A stretch of DNA of 64,000 nt, taken from Vibrio sp. S9_S30 (GTDB lineage: Bacteria > Pseudomonadota > Gammaproteobacteria > Enterobacterales > Vibrionaceae). The translations under genes and the position numbers were made by a program. The stretch lies in contig NZ_JAAUWT010000013.1 of assembly GCF_014694455.1 (NCBI RefSeq), positions 1-64,000 on the forward strand. Reading direction: 5' to 3'. Positions 16,727 through 26,426 of this stretch are shown here, piece after piece. The notes under the pieces were generated by a model, which was given only the letters and a program-made list of their open reading frames with translations, had not been told where the DNA came from and did not search any database. Position 1 is the stretch's first letter. Each line of letters opens with the position of its first letter.

Positions 16727-17938
16727 CTAAACTAAGCTCGCGATGGCTTTTTCCAGTCGTGCTAATCCTTCTTCGATGTCTTCTTTTGAAATCACTAAAG
16801 ATGGTGTAAATCGAACGACATTGGCACCGGCAACCAGAACCATCAGCCCTTCATGCCCTGCTGCGACTAGCACATCACGAGCGCGACCTTGCCACTCTTC
16901 GCTCAGCGCTGCACCAAGCAACAATCCTTTACCACGAACTTCAGAGAAAATCGGGTACTTATTGTTAATTCTAGTCAAACCTTCACGGAAGAGTGCTTCA
17001 CGTTCTTTTACCCCTGCTAAAACGTCTGGCTGACTGACCACGTCCACCACCGCTTCTGCCACGGCACAAGCCAGCGGATTACCACCGTAGGTGGAACCGT
17101 GAGTACCGACTTTCATGTGATTAGACAATTCTGTCGTTGTGAGCATGGCACCAATAGGGAAGCCGCCACCCAGTGATTTTGCCGTGCTCAGAATGTCTGG
17201 TGTAATGCCAAGACCTTGGTAGGCGTAAAAATCCCCTGTGCGTCCATTTCCCGTCTGCACTTCATCGAAAATAAGCAATACGCTGTGCTTATCACATAGT
17301 GTGCGAACCGCTTGCACAAATTCAGGGGTTGGCGAAATGATCCCGCCCTCGCCTTGCAATGGTTCCATCATAATGGCGCAGGTACGCTCTGAAATGTGCG
17401 CTTCCAGCGCTTCTACGTCGTTATAAGGCAGGTGAGTAATACCTCCCGGTTTCGGACCGAACCCATCAGAATAGGCGGCTTGTCCCCCCACCGTGACGGT
17501 GAAAAAGGTGCGGCCGTGGAAACCCTGTTTGAATGCGATGATTTCCGATTTGTCTTCACCATGCGTATCCACTGCCCAGCGACGCGCTAATTTCAATGCA
17601 GCCTCGTTCGCTTCCGCGCCGGAGTTTGCAAAGAACACTTTCTCTGCAAAACTGACCTCGGTGAGCTTTTTCGCAAGACGAAGGGCTGGCTCGTTGGTCA
17701 TCACATTGCTGAGGTGCCAAATTTTGTTCGCTTGCTCTGTTAATGCCGAAACCATAGCCGGATGACAATGCCCTAAGCAGCTCACAGCAATACCACCAGC
17801 AAAGTCGATGTATTCTTTGCCAGCTTGGTCCCATACTCTGGCCCCCTCTCCTCGAACTGGGATAATATCCATCGGGTTATAACAAGGTACCATTACGTCG
17901 TTAAACCAACTGCGTTCTACTTTATTTTCCATTGTCAT
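16727..17938 (-). CDS. astC: acetyl/succinylornithine aminotransferase
   Basis: A class III PLP aminotransferase. The PLP lysine is in STAKSLGGGFPIGAM, with the upstream LLIFDEVQTGNGRTG. It is the first gene of the ast operon and likely serves both arginine catabolism (AstC) and biosynthesis (ArgD), since no separate argD lies in the arginine cluster at 52-58 kb. The frame is open upstream to a TTG at 18013, but ATG at 17938 has a GGAG Shine-Dalgarno six bases before it and yields the family N-terminus (MTMENKVERSWF), and the upstream part folds into a leader hairpin. Confidence 0.9.
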   Translation of the reverse strand: MTMENKVERSWFNDVMVPCYNPMDIIPVRGEGARVWDQAGKEYIDFAGGIAVSCLGHCHPAMVSALTEQANKIWHLSNVMTNEPALRLAKKLTEVSFAEKVFFANSGAEANEAALKLARRWAVDTHGEDKSEIIAFKQGFHGRTFFTVTVGGQAAYSDGFGPKPGGITHLPYNDVEALEAHISERTCAIMMEPLQGEGGIISPTPEFVQAVRTLCDKHSVLLIFDEVQTGNGRTGDFYAYQGLGITPDILSTAKSLGGGFPIGAMLTTTELSNHMKVGTHGSTYGGNPLACAVAEAVVDVVSQPDVLAGVKEREALFREGLTRINNKYPIFSEVRGKGLLLGAALSEEWQGRARDVLVAAGHEGLMVLVAGANVVRFTPSLVISKEDIEEGLARLEKAIASLV

Positions 17939-17974
17939 CACATACTCCATTTCGATCCCAATGTAATCCGCATT

Positions 17975-18007
17975 AGTAGGCTCAAATACCTTGTGGTATT
18001 TTCTACT
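17975..18007 (-). promoter_or_regulatory. leader hairpin upstream of astC
   Basis: AGTAG, then AAATACC, TTGT, GGTATTT, then CTACT form a two-part stem-loop in the astC 5' leader. The remainder of 17939-18287 has no gene. It contains a weak sigma-54-like TGGCGT-N5-TTAC (18083-18069, minus strand) and an imperfect ArgR-like TGATTATTTATGCA near 18098-18112; neither is strong enough to call separately. Confidence 0.35.
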
Positions 18008-18287
18008 GCTCAAACATTGTATTTACATTAATTTAACTATTTCAATAGTGATTTGTTCTTTTTACTGAGTAAGTAACACGCCACCATACCTCTCGCATGA
18101 TTATTTATGCACAAGCGAACCGCTTTTATGAAGCAATTTATACTTATGGGCAAAATAAGCTGAGGTTAACCATATATAGATAGTAGGGTTAGACAAATAA
18201 GAGAATCGTATGGCGAATAGTTTTGCATTGACTGCGGATAGAAAAATAAATCAGACAAATGTTCGGAAAAGTGACCCTAAGCAGGGT

Positions 18288-18866
18288 TTAGCGGCGCAAA
18301 AAGTTCGCGAGTAACTCGTGACCTTGTTCCGTTTTGATGGATTCGGGGTGAAATTGAACCCCTTCAATCGGCAATGTCTTATGTTGAAAGCCCATAATTT
18401 CATCAAACTCCCCATCCAAAGACTGTGTCCACGCTGTAATGTCAAAGCAGTCGGGTAGGCTTTCCGTTTCCACCACGAGCGAGTGATAACGTGTCACGGT
18501 GAGTGGCAAATTCAACTGCTCAAACAACCCCATATTAGCATGCTGAATGGACGACGTTTTGCCATGCATCACCCTTTTAGCTCGAACCACATTGCCACCA
18601 AAAGCTTGGGCGATAGCTTGATGTCCAAGACACACGCCTAAAATAGGTAACTTGCCTGCAAAATGCTCGATTGCACTCAAAGAAATACCAGCTTCGTTTG
18701 GCGTACAAGGACCGGGGGAGATAACCAAATGCGATGGTGCTAGCCACTCGATTTCATCCAATGTGATTTCATCATTACGCACCACTTTTACATCAGCCCC
18801 TAACTCACAGAAGTACTGATAAAGGTTATAGGTAAAAGAGTCGTAATTATCGATGATTAACAGCAT
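18288..18866 (-). CDS. pabA: aminodeoxychorismate synthase glutaminase PabA
   Basis: A 192-aa class I glutamine amidotransferase. The nucleophile cysteine is in GVCLGHQAIA (about 76-85) and the catalytic His/Glu pair in VQFHPESI near the C-terminus. It supplies ammonia to PabB for p-aminobenzoate synthesis. TrpG is a close relative, but a solitary gene next to astC is the vibrio pabA arrangement. The N-terminus MLLIIDNYDSFTYN is canonical. Confidence 0.85.
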   Translation of the reverse strand: MLLIIDNYDSFTYNLYQYFCELGADVKVVRNDEITLDEIEWLAPSHLVISPGPCTPNEAGISLSAIEHFAGKLPILGVCLGHQAIAQAFGGNVVRAKRVMHGKTSSIQHANMGLFEQLNLPLTVTRYHSLVVETESLPDCFDITAWTQSLDGEFDEIMGFQHKTLPIEGVQFHPESIKTEQGHELLANFLRR

Positions 18867-19035
18867 AAGGAACGTCGTTTACATGGATGATTGGCTTTGT
18901 AACTTAAGGGCGGTATTGTGCAGCAGAGGCGATGAAAGGCAAGTGAAAATTGTTCATAAAATGAAATTCAAAGTATTCAAGCTGTAAAGAGACATTAACA
19001 GTTCTCAATCACCGCTATGATCTTCTGAGATAAAA

Positions 19036-19059
19036 AAGCCTCAGCAACCGCTGAGGCTT
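19036..19059. terminator. bidirectional-type terminator after chitinase gene
   Basis: AAGCCTCAGC and GCTGAGGCTT pair perfectly around AACC, with a T run on the minus strand, just beyond the chitinase stop. Confidence 0.8.
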
Positions 19060-19077
19060 AACACGATTTCAATGCGA

Positions 19078-20718
19078 TTACTTACAAGGAATCTCGTCCC
19101 AGAAATAGCCAGATTCCTTTGGTGTTTCCCACTCCCTCGGGGAATTTTGCGCAATAAAGCATTTGCCCGCGTGCGTCACTTTGTCGCCATTCGCAACCTG
19201 ACTTACACCGTCTTCCCACTGAATAAACCCATCTTGATTGACCGGAGACGATGTTGACGATGTTGCTGTTCCGTCAAACATTACCCAAGAACCGCCTAGC
19301 TCAGGATCCTGACCTCGTGTCCAGTTTTTCGCTTGGTACACCACACCATTACGTGCCGCTTTGTCGCCGACATTGTATACCTTAGTGGCATCCCAACCAG
19401 CCACACCATCAACAGAAGGCTCAGCCTCCGCTCCTGGTTCGACAGGAATCGGCTTATCTGTTACTCGAATTTGAGGCCACATCGCATGCGAACCATAGAG
19501 ATTCGTTACGCACTTTTCGTAGTCGCCCGGTACAAGTGCTGAGTAAGCTGTTTGGTAAGGAACGAGTTTACATTCAAATGAAAAACCACCTGGACGGTCT
19601 TTGTAGTGTACCCAGTTGCCATCCCAGTTGGTATACAACACGTCTGTCGCGCCCGTCAGATTCAAGCTACCAAACGGGGTTTGCTGGTAACAGGTGCTCT
19701 TTTCGTCGGCTTCAATTGGAATTTGATAGTGTGCAGCTAAACCTTCCCAATAGCTGATACGGTTAACTGGCTGACCTTTGTTTTTATTGTGTTCGCCACA
19801 CTCAATACCGCCGTTGATAACGTTGATGGTTGTACCAAAACCGTAACCGATGCCAGCATCGATCTCGCGTTGCGACGGCTTCCATGTACGGTCGATAACA
19901 TGAAGCATTGCAGGCTTAGGAGCCTGTGGCGTTAGGAAGAACCAAATCGCAGAAGCAAGGTTTAACCATGAATCGGCTACTAGAGCTGGGTTTTTCAGCA
20001 ATACTGTCGCATCACCGTCAAACATCACCTCGGAGAATGCGCCATAGTTAAAGTGGTAAGAAAGTTGTTTAGCACCACGACCAAAATATCCTTGCCCCAC
20101 TTCACATGGCCAACGTGCATTTTGCCAATCATTTTGTCCACAACCCGTTGTGTAACCTTCTTGACCTTCTTTCCAGCCCACCTCTCTAACGTAAAATAGC
20201 GCTTGTCGCCACTCTTCTAAACCAAGAGGGTTATCGGAAACATTTTGGATTTTAATGTGACCACCTGTTTCTTGAGCAAAGTGTGCAAATGCCGTTACGA
20301 TGGATTTCTTACAAATCGCATCCGAATCTCGACCGTCTGTGTATTCACCACAGAACGCAGAGAATTTACCAATCGCGCGTAAAAAGCGAGTATATGTGTA
20401 TTCCGGAGCCGCCATTTGCGTTAAGAAATCCCACTCTTCTTGCGGGAACACGCGCTCTACACGCTTAACGTTTTCAGGGTTGCTTGCTAGCCCCGGAAGA
20501 ATCGCTTCAACAATGGTATTTGGACGCGTCTCCAATGCTTTAGACCAGATGTCATACATTGGATCCATTGTCAGTGAATCTTCAACCGCTTGAATATCGG
20601 CACGGGAGATGATGTAGCCATTAGAATTGGTAGGATCCGGTTGGATGTTCATTGCTGCAAAGGCATTTGCCGACAATAAACCGCCAATTAATACAGAAAG
20701 ATAACGTTTGGTCTTCAT
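19078..20718 (-). CDS. secreted GH19 chitinase with chitin-binding domains
   Basis: A 546-aa precursor with a signal peptide (cleavage about residue 21, NAFA). Residues about 80-360 form a GH19 catalytic domain: the catalytic Glu is in AHFAQETGGH and the substrate-cleft motif GRGAKQLSYHFNYG is intact. The C-terminal third has two chitin-binding type 3 (CBM5/12) modules, WDATKVYNVGDKAARNGVVY around 445-495 and a second ending the protein (GKCFIAQNSPREW). It hydrolyses chitin outside the cell. It is monocistronic, with a terminator between it and the unknown export cluster upstream. Confidence 0.87.
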   Translation of the reverse strand: MKTKRYLSVLIGGLLSANAFAAMNIQPDPTNSNGYIISRADIQAVEDSLTMDPMYDIWSKALETRPNTIVEAILPGLASNPENVKRVERVFPQEEWDFLTQMAAPEYTYTRFLRAIGKFSAFCGEYTDGRDSDAICKKSIVTAFAHFAQETGGHIKIQNVSDNPLGLEEWRQALFYVREVGWKEGQEGYTTGCGQNDWQNARWPCEVGQGYFGRGAKQLSYHFNYGAFSEVMFDGDATVLLKNPALVADSWLNLASAIWFFLTPQAPKPAMLHVIDRTWKPSQREIDAGIGYGFGTTINVINGGIECGEHNKNKGQPVNRISYWEGLAAHYQIPIEADEKSTCYQQTPFGSLNLTGATDVLYTNWDGNWVHYKDRPGGFSFECKLVPYQTAYSALVPGDYEKCVTNLYGSHAMWPQIRVTDKPIPVEPGAEAEPSVDGVAGWDATKVYNVGDKAARNGVVYQAKNWTRGQDPELGGSWVMFDGTATSSTSSPVNQDGFIQWEDGVSQVANGDKVTHAGKCFIAQNSPREWETPKESGYFWDEIPCK

Positions 20719-20953
20719 TGTTATTCCTCTCGCTTCATAAAATGTAGGGGATTAACAGAATGATAAGTCACCACTTGGGGTTTACAGCAGTGAAATGTAT
20801 AAGTAAAATCCATTATTTAGAGTCACTTCCACCATATGAAAACCGCATACCAGCTTGCTACATTGTAATTGGGTAACCTATCAAGAAATTCACCCCCTCA
20901 CACAACACTTCGTTGCATATCACCAGATCACATTACTGAACCTTTGCCTCAAT

Positions 20954-20979
20954 AAAAAAACAGAAGCTCAATCGCTTCC
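20954..20979 (-). terminator. terminator of the secreted-protein cluster
   Basis: On the minus strand GAAGC-GATTGA-GCTTC is followed by TG and seven Ts. It lies 31 bases past the HEAT-protein stop. Confidence 0.6.
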
Positions 20980-21009
20980 GTTTCCAGTCGGGTAACGTCA
21001 GCCGAAACG

Positions 21010-22806
21010 CTAGCTTTTTATCTGCTCCAGCACACTTTCCCCGTAGTTTTTTAAACTAGTGATACCAATGGTGGGCACATATTCCTCAAGGACAGCAATC
21101 GCCTCTGGGTATTGGGTGGACATATTACCAAGGAGATCCATAAGCTGCTTAATCACTTGCTGGTTCGTTTCCTCAAAAAGTCTTTCCCTATAGACACGAA
21201 TGAACGCTTTCTGAGAAGTGGTATACCCCAACCCAGACGATGCCAGTTCCCGAACTCTTTCGTCTTCATCTTTCAATGAATCCAGCAATACGGATTGAGC
21301 TTCAGGGGTGTTGACGAACCGAAGGGCGTTCACCGCAGCATGCCTAACTGATTTTTCTTGGTGACTGAGATAGGCTTTGACCTTTTCTGTTTGCTTAGGG
21401 GAACCAATATTCCCTATCACACTTAAACTGTCTGCAATCTGGCTTGCATCCGTTGCTGCATCCAATTCCAAACTCAGTTTTTGGTAAATTTCATCCCCTC
21501 TTTCTTGATCTGCATCCAGAAGGTGGTTAGCCATACTGCCTAGCACCAACTTTGCTTGAACTTGGTCTTCTCTTTTGTAAAGGGAGCCCGCCATGGCTGT
21601 TACAGCAGCAACGCTTGCTTCGGTTGGGTGTGCCAAAAAGGCCATTTTAAGCATAATCGCTTGCTGCTTAGATACTGAAGACGTGTCGAGCACTCTCAAT
21701 AAGATGTCTTGCGCTTCAGGCGTACCAATGTTCACCAATAATGCACTCAGCATCTGAAATGAAGGGTGATTTGACTGGTATAAACGCAGCCAACTTTCTA
21801 TTTGATTTAACTCACTCGGGTTGAGTGATACCCACGCCCGAAGCTCAAAAAACAATTTAGACAGCGACTGGTTTCCCATCGAAGGCGTGGAACGCAGCCG
21901 ACCACTAAAACCATTAGGGTCGGTATTCGCCAACGTATTTGCATACATCTGCTGCTTCAACGCTTGCTTTTGATGCTCCCCAGACAGCGTATCCTCAATC
22001 ACGCGCCCTAAAAGCTCGGGGTTAGAAAGCCCTGTTTCAGACTTCGAGACAAAATGCAGAGTCAACTGCATATTTTCTTTCGCCATCAAACGATTGGCAG
22101 AGAATGTGCTTCTTTCTCGGTGGGTTTCTATTTTTTCAATACGCTCAAACAACCGATTGATTGTGATGTCCGTTGTTTGATCCATACGAACTTGAGGGTT
22201 TGTCGGAATGAATTGCTTCGTCAGCATCATGTCAACTGAGGGGATAGAACGTGCAACAATCGAATAAGACACGTCATAGAGTGACGTAAAGTCTTCCTCT
22301 TGAGTTTGCCAACGCGCCTTGCCTCGGTTAGACATCGACACCTGAAATTGACTCATCCACTCTTTCAGAACTTGCCCATATTCCAAATAGTATTGCTCTT
22401 GAAACTGCAATTCTGACAGTTGACCCGCTCTATTCAAGTTGCCTTTGACCACAATATCGCTTGGCCAAACCCAATGGGTGTCTTCATTCAAGCTGGCTTT
22501 GAACGATTCAGCGTCAAACGTAAATTCAAGCTGGTACCCAGAAACCGTCTCTTCCAGCACATGAATGTTCATTTTTCCTTTGAATTCATAATGAACATTC
22601 ACTTGTGCCGCAATCAGGTTGGCGGTGTCGGCGTACCCTGATGCATGCCCAGACGCCTCACTGACGTACTCTAACTGGTAGGTATAAGTTTCACCTGGCT
22701 CATAACGAATCTGATATGCCTCTTCGGTGCCTTTTACGTACCCCAGAAAAATCAAAGCAACCAATGCCGCGAACACAGCAAAATACAGCGTTACCTTTTT
22801 AGTCAT
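21010..22806 (-). CDS. membrane-anchored beta-domain/HEAT-repeat protein
   Basis: No named family was recognised for this 598-aa protein. Residues 5-25 form one hydrophobic segment (uncleaved anchor or signal, no lipobox cysteine), with the rest predicted periplasmic. About 28-260 is beta-rich with alternating hydrophobics (begins YEPGETYTYQLEY). About 290-598 is all-helical, with HEAT-like repeats clearest in SVRHAAVNALRFVNTPEAQS and ERVRELASSGLGYTTS. A beta-domain followed by a helical superhelix recalls the vitellogenin_N/lipid-transfer module, but this is only an architectural resemblance. It is last in a row of exported proteins, 21 bp after the 798-aa gene, so it is probably co-translated and may act with it. 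Confidence 0.55.
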   Translation of the reverse strand: MTKKVTLYFAVFAALVALIFLGYVKGTEEAYQIRYEPGETYTYQLEYVSEASGHASGYADTANLIAAQVNVHYEFKGKMNIHVLEETVSGYQLEFTFDAESFKASLNEDTHWVWPSDIVVKGNLNRAGQLSELQFQEQYYLEYGQVLKEWMSQFQVSMSNRGKARWQTQEEDFTSLYDVSYSIVARSIPSVDMMLTKQFIPTNPQVRMDQTTDITINRLFERIEKIETHRERSTFSANRLMAKENMQLTLHFVSKSETGLSNPELLGRVIEDTLSGEHQKQALKQQMYANTLANTDPNGFSGRLRSTPSMGNQSLSKLFFELRAWVSLNPSELNQIESWLRLYQSNHPSFQMLSALLVNIGTPEAQDILLRVLDTSSVSKQQAIMLKMAFLAHPTEASVAAVTAMAGSLYKREDQVQAKLVLGSMANHLLDADQERGDEIYQKLSLELDAATDASQIADSLSVIGNIGSPKQTEKVKAYLSHQEKSVRHAAVNALRFVNTPEAQSVLLDSLKDEDERVRELASSGLGYTTSQKAFIRVYRERLFEETNQQVIKQLMDLLGNMSTQYPEAIAVLEEYVPTIGITSLKNYGESVLEQIKS

Positions 22807-22827
22807 TGTCTACCAACCTGGCCGTTT

Positions 22828-25224
22828 TTAGTGTAAGAATCCATGTAAGCTTCGCAGCACATTTGAATTGTCGATTTCTCCTGAAGGCTCAGCTTCTGCA
22901 CCTACCACACTCTCAGCAAATGCTGGGTTTGCAGCGTATGCTGGCGAGCTAACCACATCCATTCGCCAATCCGCAGAGTTTCGCAACATCACATTTTGAC
23001 TGCGCGATTGCACCACGTTGTTGTCTATCGTCGCCGCTAACCAAGATTCGTATTGAGCTAGGTTTTTCTCCGCAGCTTCGGCGTTCAGCCGCAAAGCGGT
23101 TCGTTTTTGTGGAACCAATGTGGCAGAAGCACTTTCAAGCTCCTCTTTCAGTTTGGCAAACGTATTTTGGACCCTGACTTGTGTTTTCGTACTGTAATCA
23201 TTCAAGGCTGTATGCCTTTGATAAAGACTCACTTGCCCTTTTAAAGCCGCGGCTTCTTGTCGGTCGGTTTGATCGATCAAAGAACCGGTCATATGCACCC
23301 CATGATACCCATACACCAACTGCCAGTTCATGATGGATTTAGACCATGAATAACCGCTGTAATGGTATAAGTTCTTCGATTTACGCTTGGATCGAATGCA
23401 AGGGTAAGGGATTTTAATGAAGCCAATTTTCTTTTTACAGATCTTAATCCAAGGGTATTCCACATAGGCACTAATGCCACCGCTCATGGCTCTGACTATG
23501 GCATCCGATGTCAGCCCCAATTTGAGGTATGGCTCACCAGATGCCGCAAAAAACACACCCGCCTTCCCTCTAAGGGGAGCTGAGAAATTAAGCACATCAA
23601 TGGTTCCTCGGACGCCTGCCGACAACACTTTCTTAATGCCGACAGCACCTTCGCCAAACGCTCCGGCTTTCGCCATTGGTTGTAGCTCGGCGTAAACCTG
23701 TGTCAGGTAAAGCCCCCAATTCAACTTCGCATTGGCACTGGCATACACACCAACAGAAACGTAAACCGGAATAGGACCTATCGCAAATTGTTGTGTGTAA
23801 TCATAGGAATAACTGTAACCGTCTCCATTTCCGAGCAGATCTATACTGTCTTTGATGATGCCATCGTTTTTTAGCCAGTGTCTCTTGTACAGCTGCATGC
23901 CAAGAACCTGAATATCCACATTGCCTTCTAGCTTTTGCGGTCCCGCTTCGGCTTGGGCGTATGCACCGATCGCATTGTTCTCTTTGTTAAAGATATACAC
24001 ATCGGCTCGCCCGACGGCTATCGCCCATTGAACCTCTTCTGACCCTCTAATTTCGTAGTAGGCAGAGGCTTTTGTTCCTACCACACTGCGCTTCCCAAGA
24101 TCAAAACCAACCCAATCTTTACGCTTTTTGAGCACAAGATCGTCTCTTGTGGGCGGCTTAAACGAGTCATTGAAGCTGATGGTGGGAAGATCAGGAATAT
24201 CCCAGCTATCGGGCACGGCCAACCCTAAATCTTCAATCGTTTGTTTAATGAATTCGGGAGAAGGTAATGTCAATTTTATGTTCAACCCATCCAGCTCCAA
24301 AAACTCGGAGCCCCACTCCATCGCTTTAACTAAAGGCGACCAAGTCAGAATACTATCGATGGCTGGCATATCGAAACCGATACTCACCAACGCTTGATTG
24401 ATCCTGTCTTCAATGTATGAAATCACTGCCTGAGCAGTACCACTCCCAGTACCACCGCCCACGGAAGCAATCAATTGTTCAACGTCGACTTCAGTAACAC
24501 CGTTCACCGTTTTCATTGGTAAACCCATGGCTTCATAAATGCTGTAGCCTAATGCACACAATATCTTGTTGGTGTTGTTTGCCGCACGAATGTACTCATC
24601 AAACTTAGCCAAATCACCCGATTTTAAGCGCAGGGGCTTATCGGTGAATTCACTGACTTTGTCATCCACCTTGTCGGCAATATGCCCATTGATTTTTTCC
24701 ACGATTCTATCGACATTGATTTGCGGACACATGCCTGGGTCGATGGCGTCTAGTCGGCGCATGAGCTCGCGTTGCGCATACACTTCTAATGCATCCAGAA
24801 GCCGTTTTTGCATCATTTCTGGGTCATTAAACAGCTCGTAAATATCGACAGGCAGTTGCTCAAAAGAGTCATCCCTCATGCTATAACCATATGGGGTAAT
24901 CTGCGCTTCTAGCTTATTCGCCATGCCAATGTATTCGTTAATTTCAATCCGTTCTGGCTCAGCTTGAGAAACAATATCCAGCAGCAGATACGTTTTCCCA
25001 CTTTGAACGTCGAGCTCTAGTGCATCACTGGGATCTTCTTGCGCCAACGCCCTAATTTCGCTTTCGGTAAACGGGATAAACTCTTTTGGCGTTCTGTCAC
25101 CTAGAATCAATTTTATGATTTCTTGCCCTGGCGACTCACCCGCATTTTGCGCGTACACGTTCACCGAGCTAAACATGGAAAACAGAATCAGTGCACCAAG
25201 TAATTTTTTCATTAAGGGAATCAT
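22828..25224 (-). CDS. large secreted protein of unknown function
   Basis: A 798-aa precursor. The start ATG at 25224 overlaps the preceding stop (ATGA) and has a strong GGAGGTGA Shine-Dalgarno, which decides it over an internal ATG four codons later. A signal peptide ends near NVYAQ (residue 26). Residues about 100-240 are helical and charged. About 375-620 is rich in amphipathic beta strands with alternating Gly/Ala/aromatic residues (VSVGVYASANAKLNWGLYL; KAGAFGEGAVGIKKV). Next comes a lysine-rich loop with two cysteines (KICKKKIGF, YPCIRSKRK), then a helical tail. No catalytic motif was recognised. It sits between two other exported unknowns, so a secreted or periplasmic complex is likely. 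Confidence 0.5.
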   Translation of the reverse strand: MIPLMKKLLGALILFSMFSSVNVYAQNAGESPGQEIIKLILGDRTPKEFIPFTESEIRALAQEDPSDALELDVQSGKTYLLLDIVSQAEPERIEINEYIGMANKLEAQITPYGYSMRDDSFEQLPVDIYELFNDPEMMQKRLLDALEVYAQRELMRRLDAIDPGMCPQINVDRIVEKINGHIADKVDDKVSEFTDKPLRLKSGDLAKFDEYIRAANNTNKILCALGYSIYEAMGLPMKTVNGVTEVDVEQLIASVGGGTGSGTAQAVISYIEDRINQALVSIGFDMPAIDSILTWSPLVKAMEWGSEFLELDGLNIKLTLPSPEFIKQTIEDLGLAVPDSWDIPDLPTISFNDSFKPPTRDDLVLKKRKDWVGFDLGKRSVVGTKASAYYEIRGSEEVQWAIAVGRADVYIFNKENNAIGAYAQAEAGPQKLEGNVDIQVLGMQLYKRHWLKNDGIIKDSIDLLGNGDGYSYSYDYTQQFAIGPIPVYVSVGVYASANAKLNWGLYLTQVYAELQPMAKAGAFGEGAVGIKKVLSAGVRGTIDVLNFSAPLRGKAGVFFAASGEPYLKLGLTSDAIVRAMSGGISAYVEYPWIKICKKKIGFIKIPYPCIRSKRKSKNLYHYSGYSWSKSIMNWQLVYGYHGVHMTGSLIDQTDRQEAAALKGQVSLYQRHTALNDYSTKTQVRVQNTFAKLKEELESASATLVPQKRTALRLNAEAAEKNLAQYESWLAATIDNNVVQSRSQNVMLRNSADWRMDVVSSPAYAANPAFAESVVGAEAEPSGEIDNSNVLRSLHGFLH

Positions 25225-26354
25225 TGCGTCACCTCCGAGAAAGGTGCTTGAGGAACACGAGAAAGCTGCGCATGCAGATAACGCTGCTGATCAATCGTCA
25301 TTTTTTGAATGGCGGTGCGGTCTAAACCGATAAGCGTTTTTAATAATGCACAATTGTATTTACGGTAATTATCCGCCACCTTACATCTTGGTGCGTATGT
25401 GGATGCAGTACGGCGATAGACATCATACAAGGTGATGTAATTTCGAAGCTTACTGACCTCTAGTGCACGTTTCGCATCCTGATATTTTGTGTCCATGAAT
25501 CTCAAGCTCGGTTGCTTCAGCGACAAATCCAATGGACTCTTGACAATGCGACTTCTATCTAACTGATATTTCTTTTCAAACTCAGTGAAATAGGCGTCGG
25601 CTAAAAACCAATCTCTTCGCGCTTGGGATGACACTAAAGCGGCGTATTGAGACGCGCGATCAACGGGCTCTGACACTAAGGCTTCAACGGCAAACAACTG
25701 CTTTAAATGAGTGAGCGATTGAACCAATTCAGGAAACTCTAGCTTTGACAGGTTGATAATGGACTGCAAAACATCACTGCTCAGCAACAGAGCACTTTCG
25801 ATTCTTTGCATTTTATCGCTGGTGAAATTGTGATGTATCTCTTCAAACGCACCACGAGTCATCACGACATTACTGTTCAATGCGGGAATCGCGGCACTGA
25901 ATTCTTGAACATAGTTTTCAGGGTATTTGGGTATGTTAGTCAGCAGGCTCATCCCTCGAAGGGCACGTTGGCGGATAATGGTCGCTTCATCCATCGAACG
26001 ATATAACCCCGTAAGCAATGACGACATTTTGCTTTTAAATGCACTAGCATCCGATTTCGCCAATGTCTGATAATCGCTTAGTTGACGGCGAAGTTCATTC
26101 ATTTGATTCATCCACGAATTATGGTTGGTATACCAAACTTCTACGCGGTCCGCTACGCCATACTGTCCAAGGTAATGTTCGTCTCTAGCCAATTTGTATT
26201 GGCTTAATGACTGCAGTAATTCGTCTATTCGATAATTAATTTGATTGAGTGACTTCTGCTGATTATCTAATTGCTCGGAGGTAATATTCGACGCACTAAC
26301 ATTACTCTGAAATAAAGCCAATAGCAGGGCGACTCCAACTAGCCTAACTTTCAT
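25221..26354 (-). CDS. secreted helical protein of unknown function
   Basis: A 377-aa precursor with a signal peptide ending near SNVSA (residue 21). It is predicted almost wholly helical, with a coiled-coil-like stretch at about 25-65 (QQKSLNQINYRIDELLQSL) and further charged helices. Only two cysteines remain in the mature chain, close together near the C-terminus (APRCKVADNYRKYNCA), probably disulfide-bonded. The stop overlaps the next start, so the two proteins are coupled. A terminator-like hairpin separates it from the gene upstream. Function unknown. Confidence 0.5.
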   Translation of the reverse strand: MKVRLVGVALLLALFQSNVSASNITSEQLDNQQKSLNQINYRIDELLQSLSQYKLARDEHYLGQYGVADRVEVWYTNHNSWMNQMNELRRQLSDYQTLAKSDASAFKSKMSSLLTGLYRSMDEATIIRQRALRGMSLLTNIPKYPENYVQEFSAAIPALNSNVVMTRGAFEEIHHNFTSDKMQRIESALLLSSDVLQSIINLSKLEFPELVQSLTHLKQLFAVEALVSEPVDRASQYAALVSSQARRDWFLADAYFTEFEKKYQLDRSRIVKSPLDLSLKQPSLRFMDTKYQDAKRALEVSKLRNYITLYDVYRRTASTYAPRCKVADNYRKYNCALLKTLIGLDRTAIQKMTIDQQRYLHAQLSRVPQAPFSEVTQ

Positions 26355-26392
26355 GTTATACCCAGTAAGAAATGATTTATAAGAAATAAAAA

Positions 26393-26419
26393 AGCCACCT
26401 AACGTTCGTATAGGTGGCT
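26393..26419 (-). terminator. terminator inside the secreted-protein cluster
   Basis: On the minus strand AGCCACCTA and TAGGTGGCT pair around nine bases and are followed by six Ts. It divides the cluster into 28682-26427 and 26354-21010. With only 72 bp between the genes, either it is leaky or the second unit has a promoter inside the upstream gene. Confidence 0.65.
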
Positions 26420-26426
26420 GAGTTGC

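Noticed and set aside
17939..18013. N-terminal extension of AstC from TTG at 18013
   Set aside because: No SD, not family-like, and the stretch folds as a leader hairpin; ATG at 17938 has a good SD.
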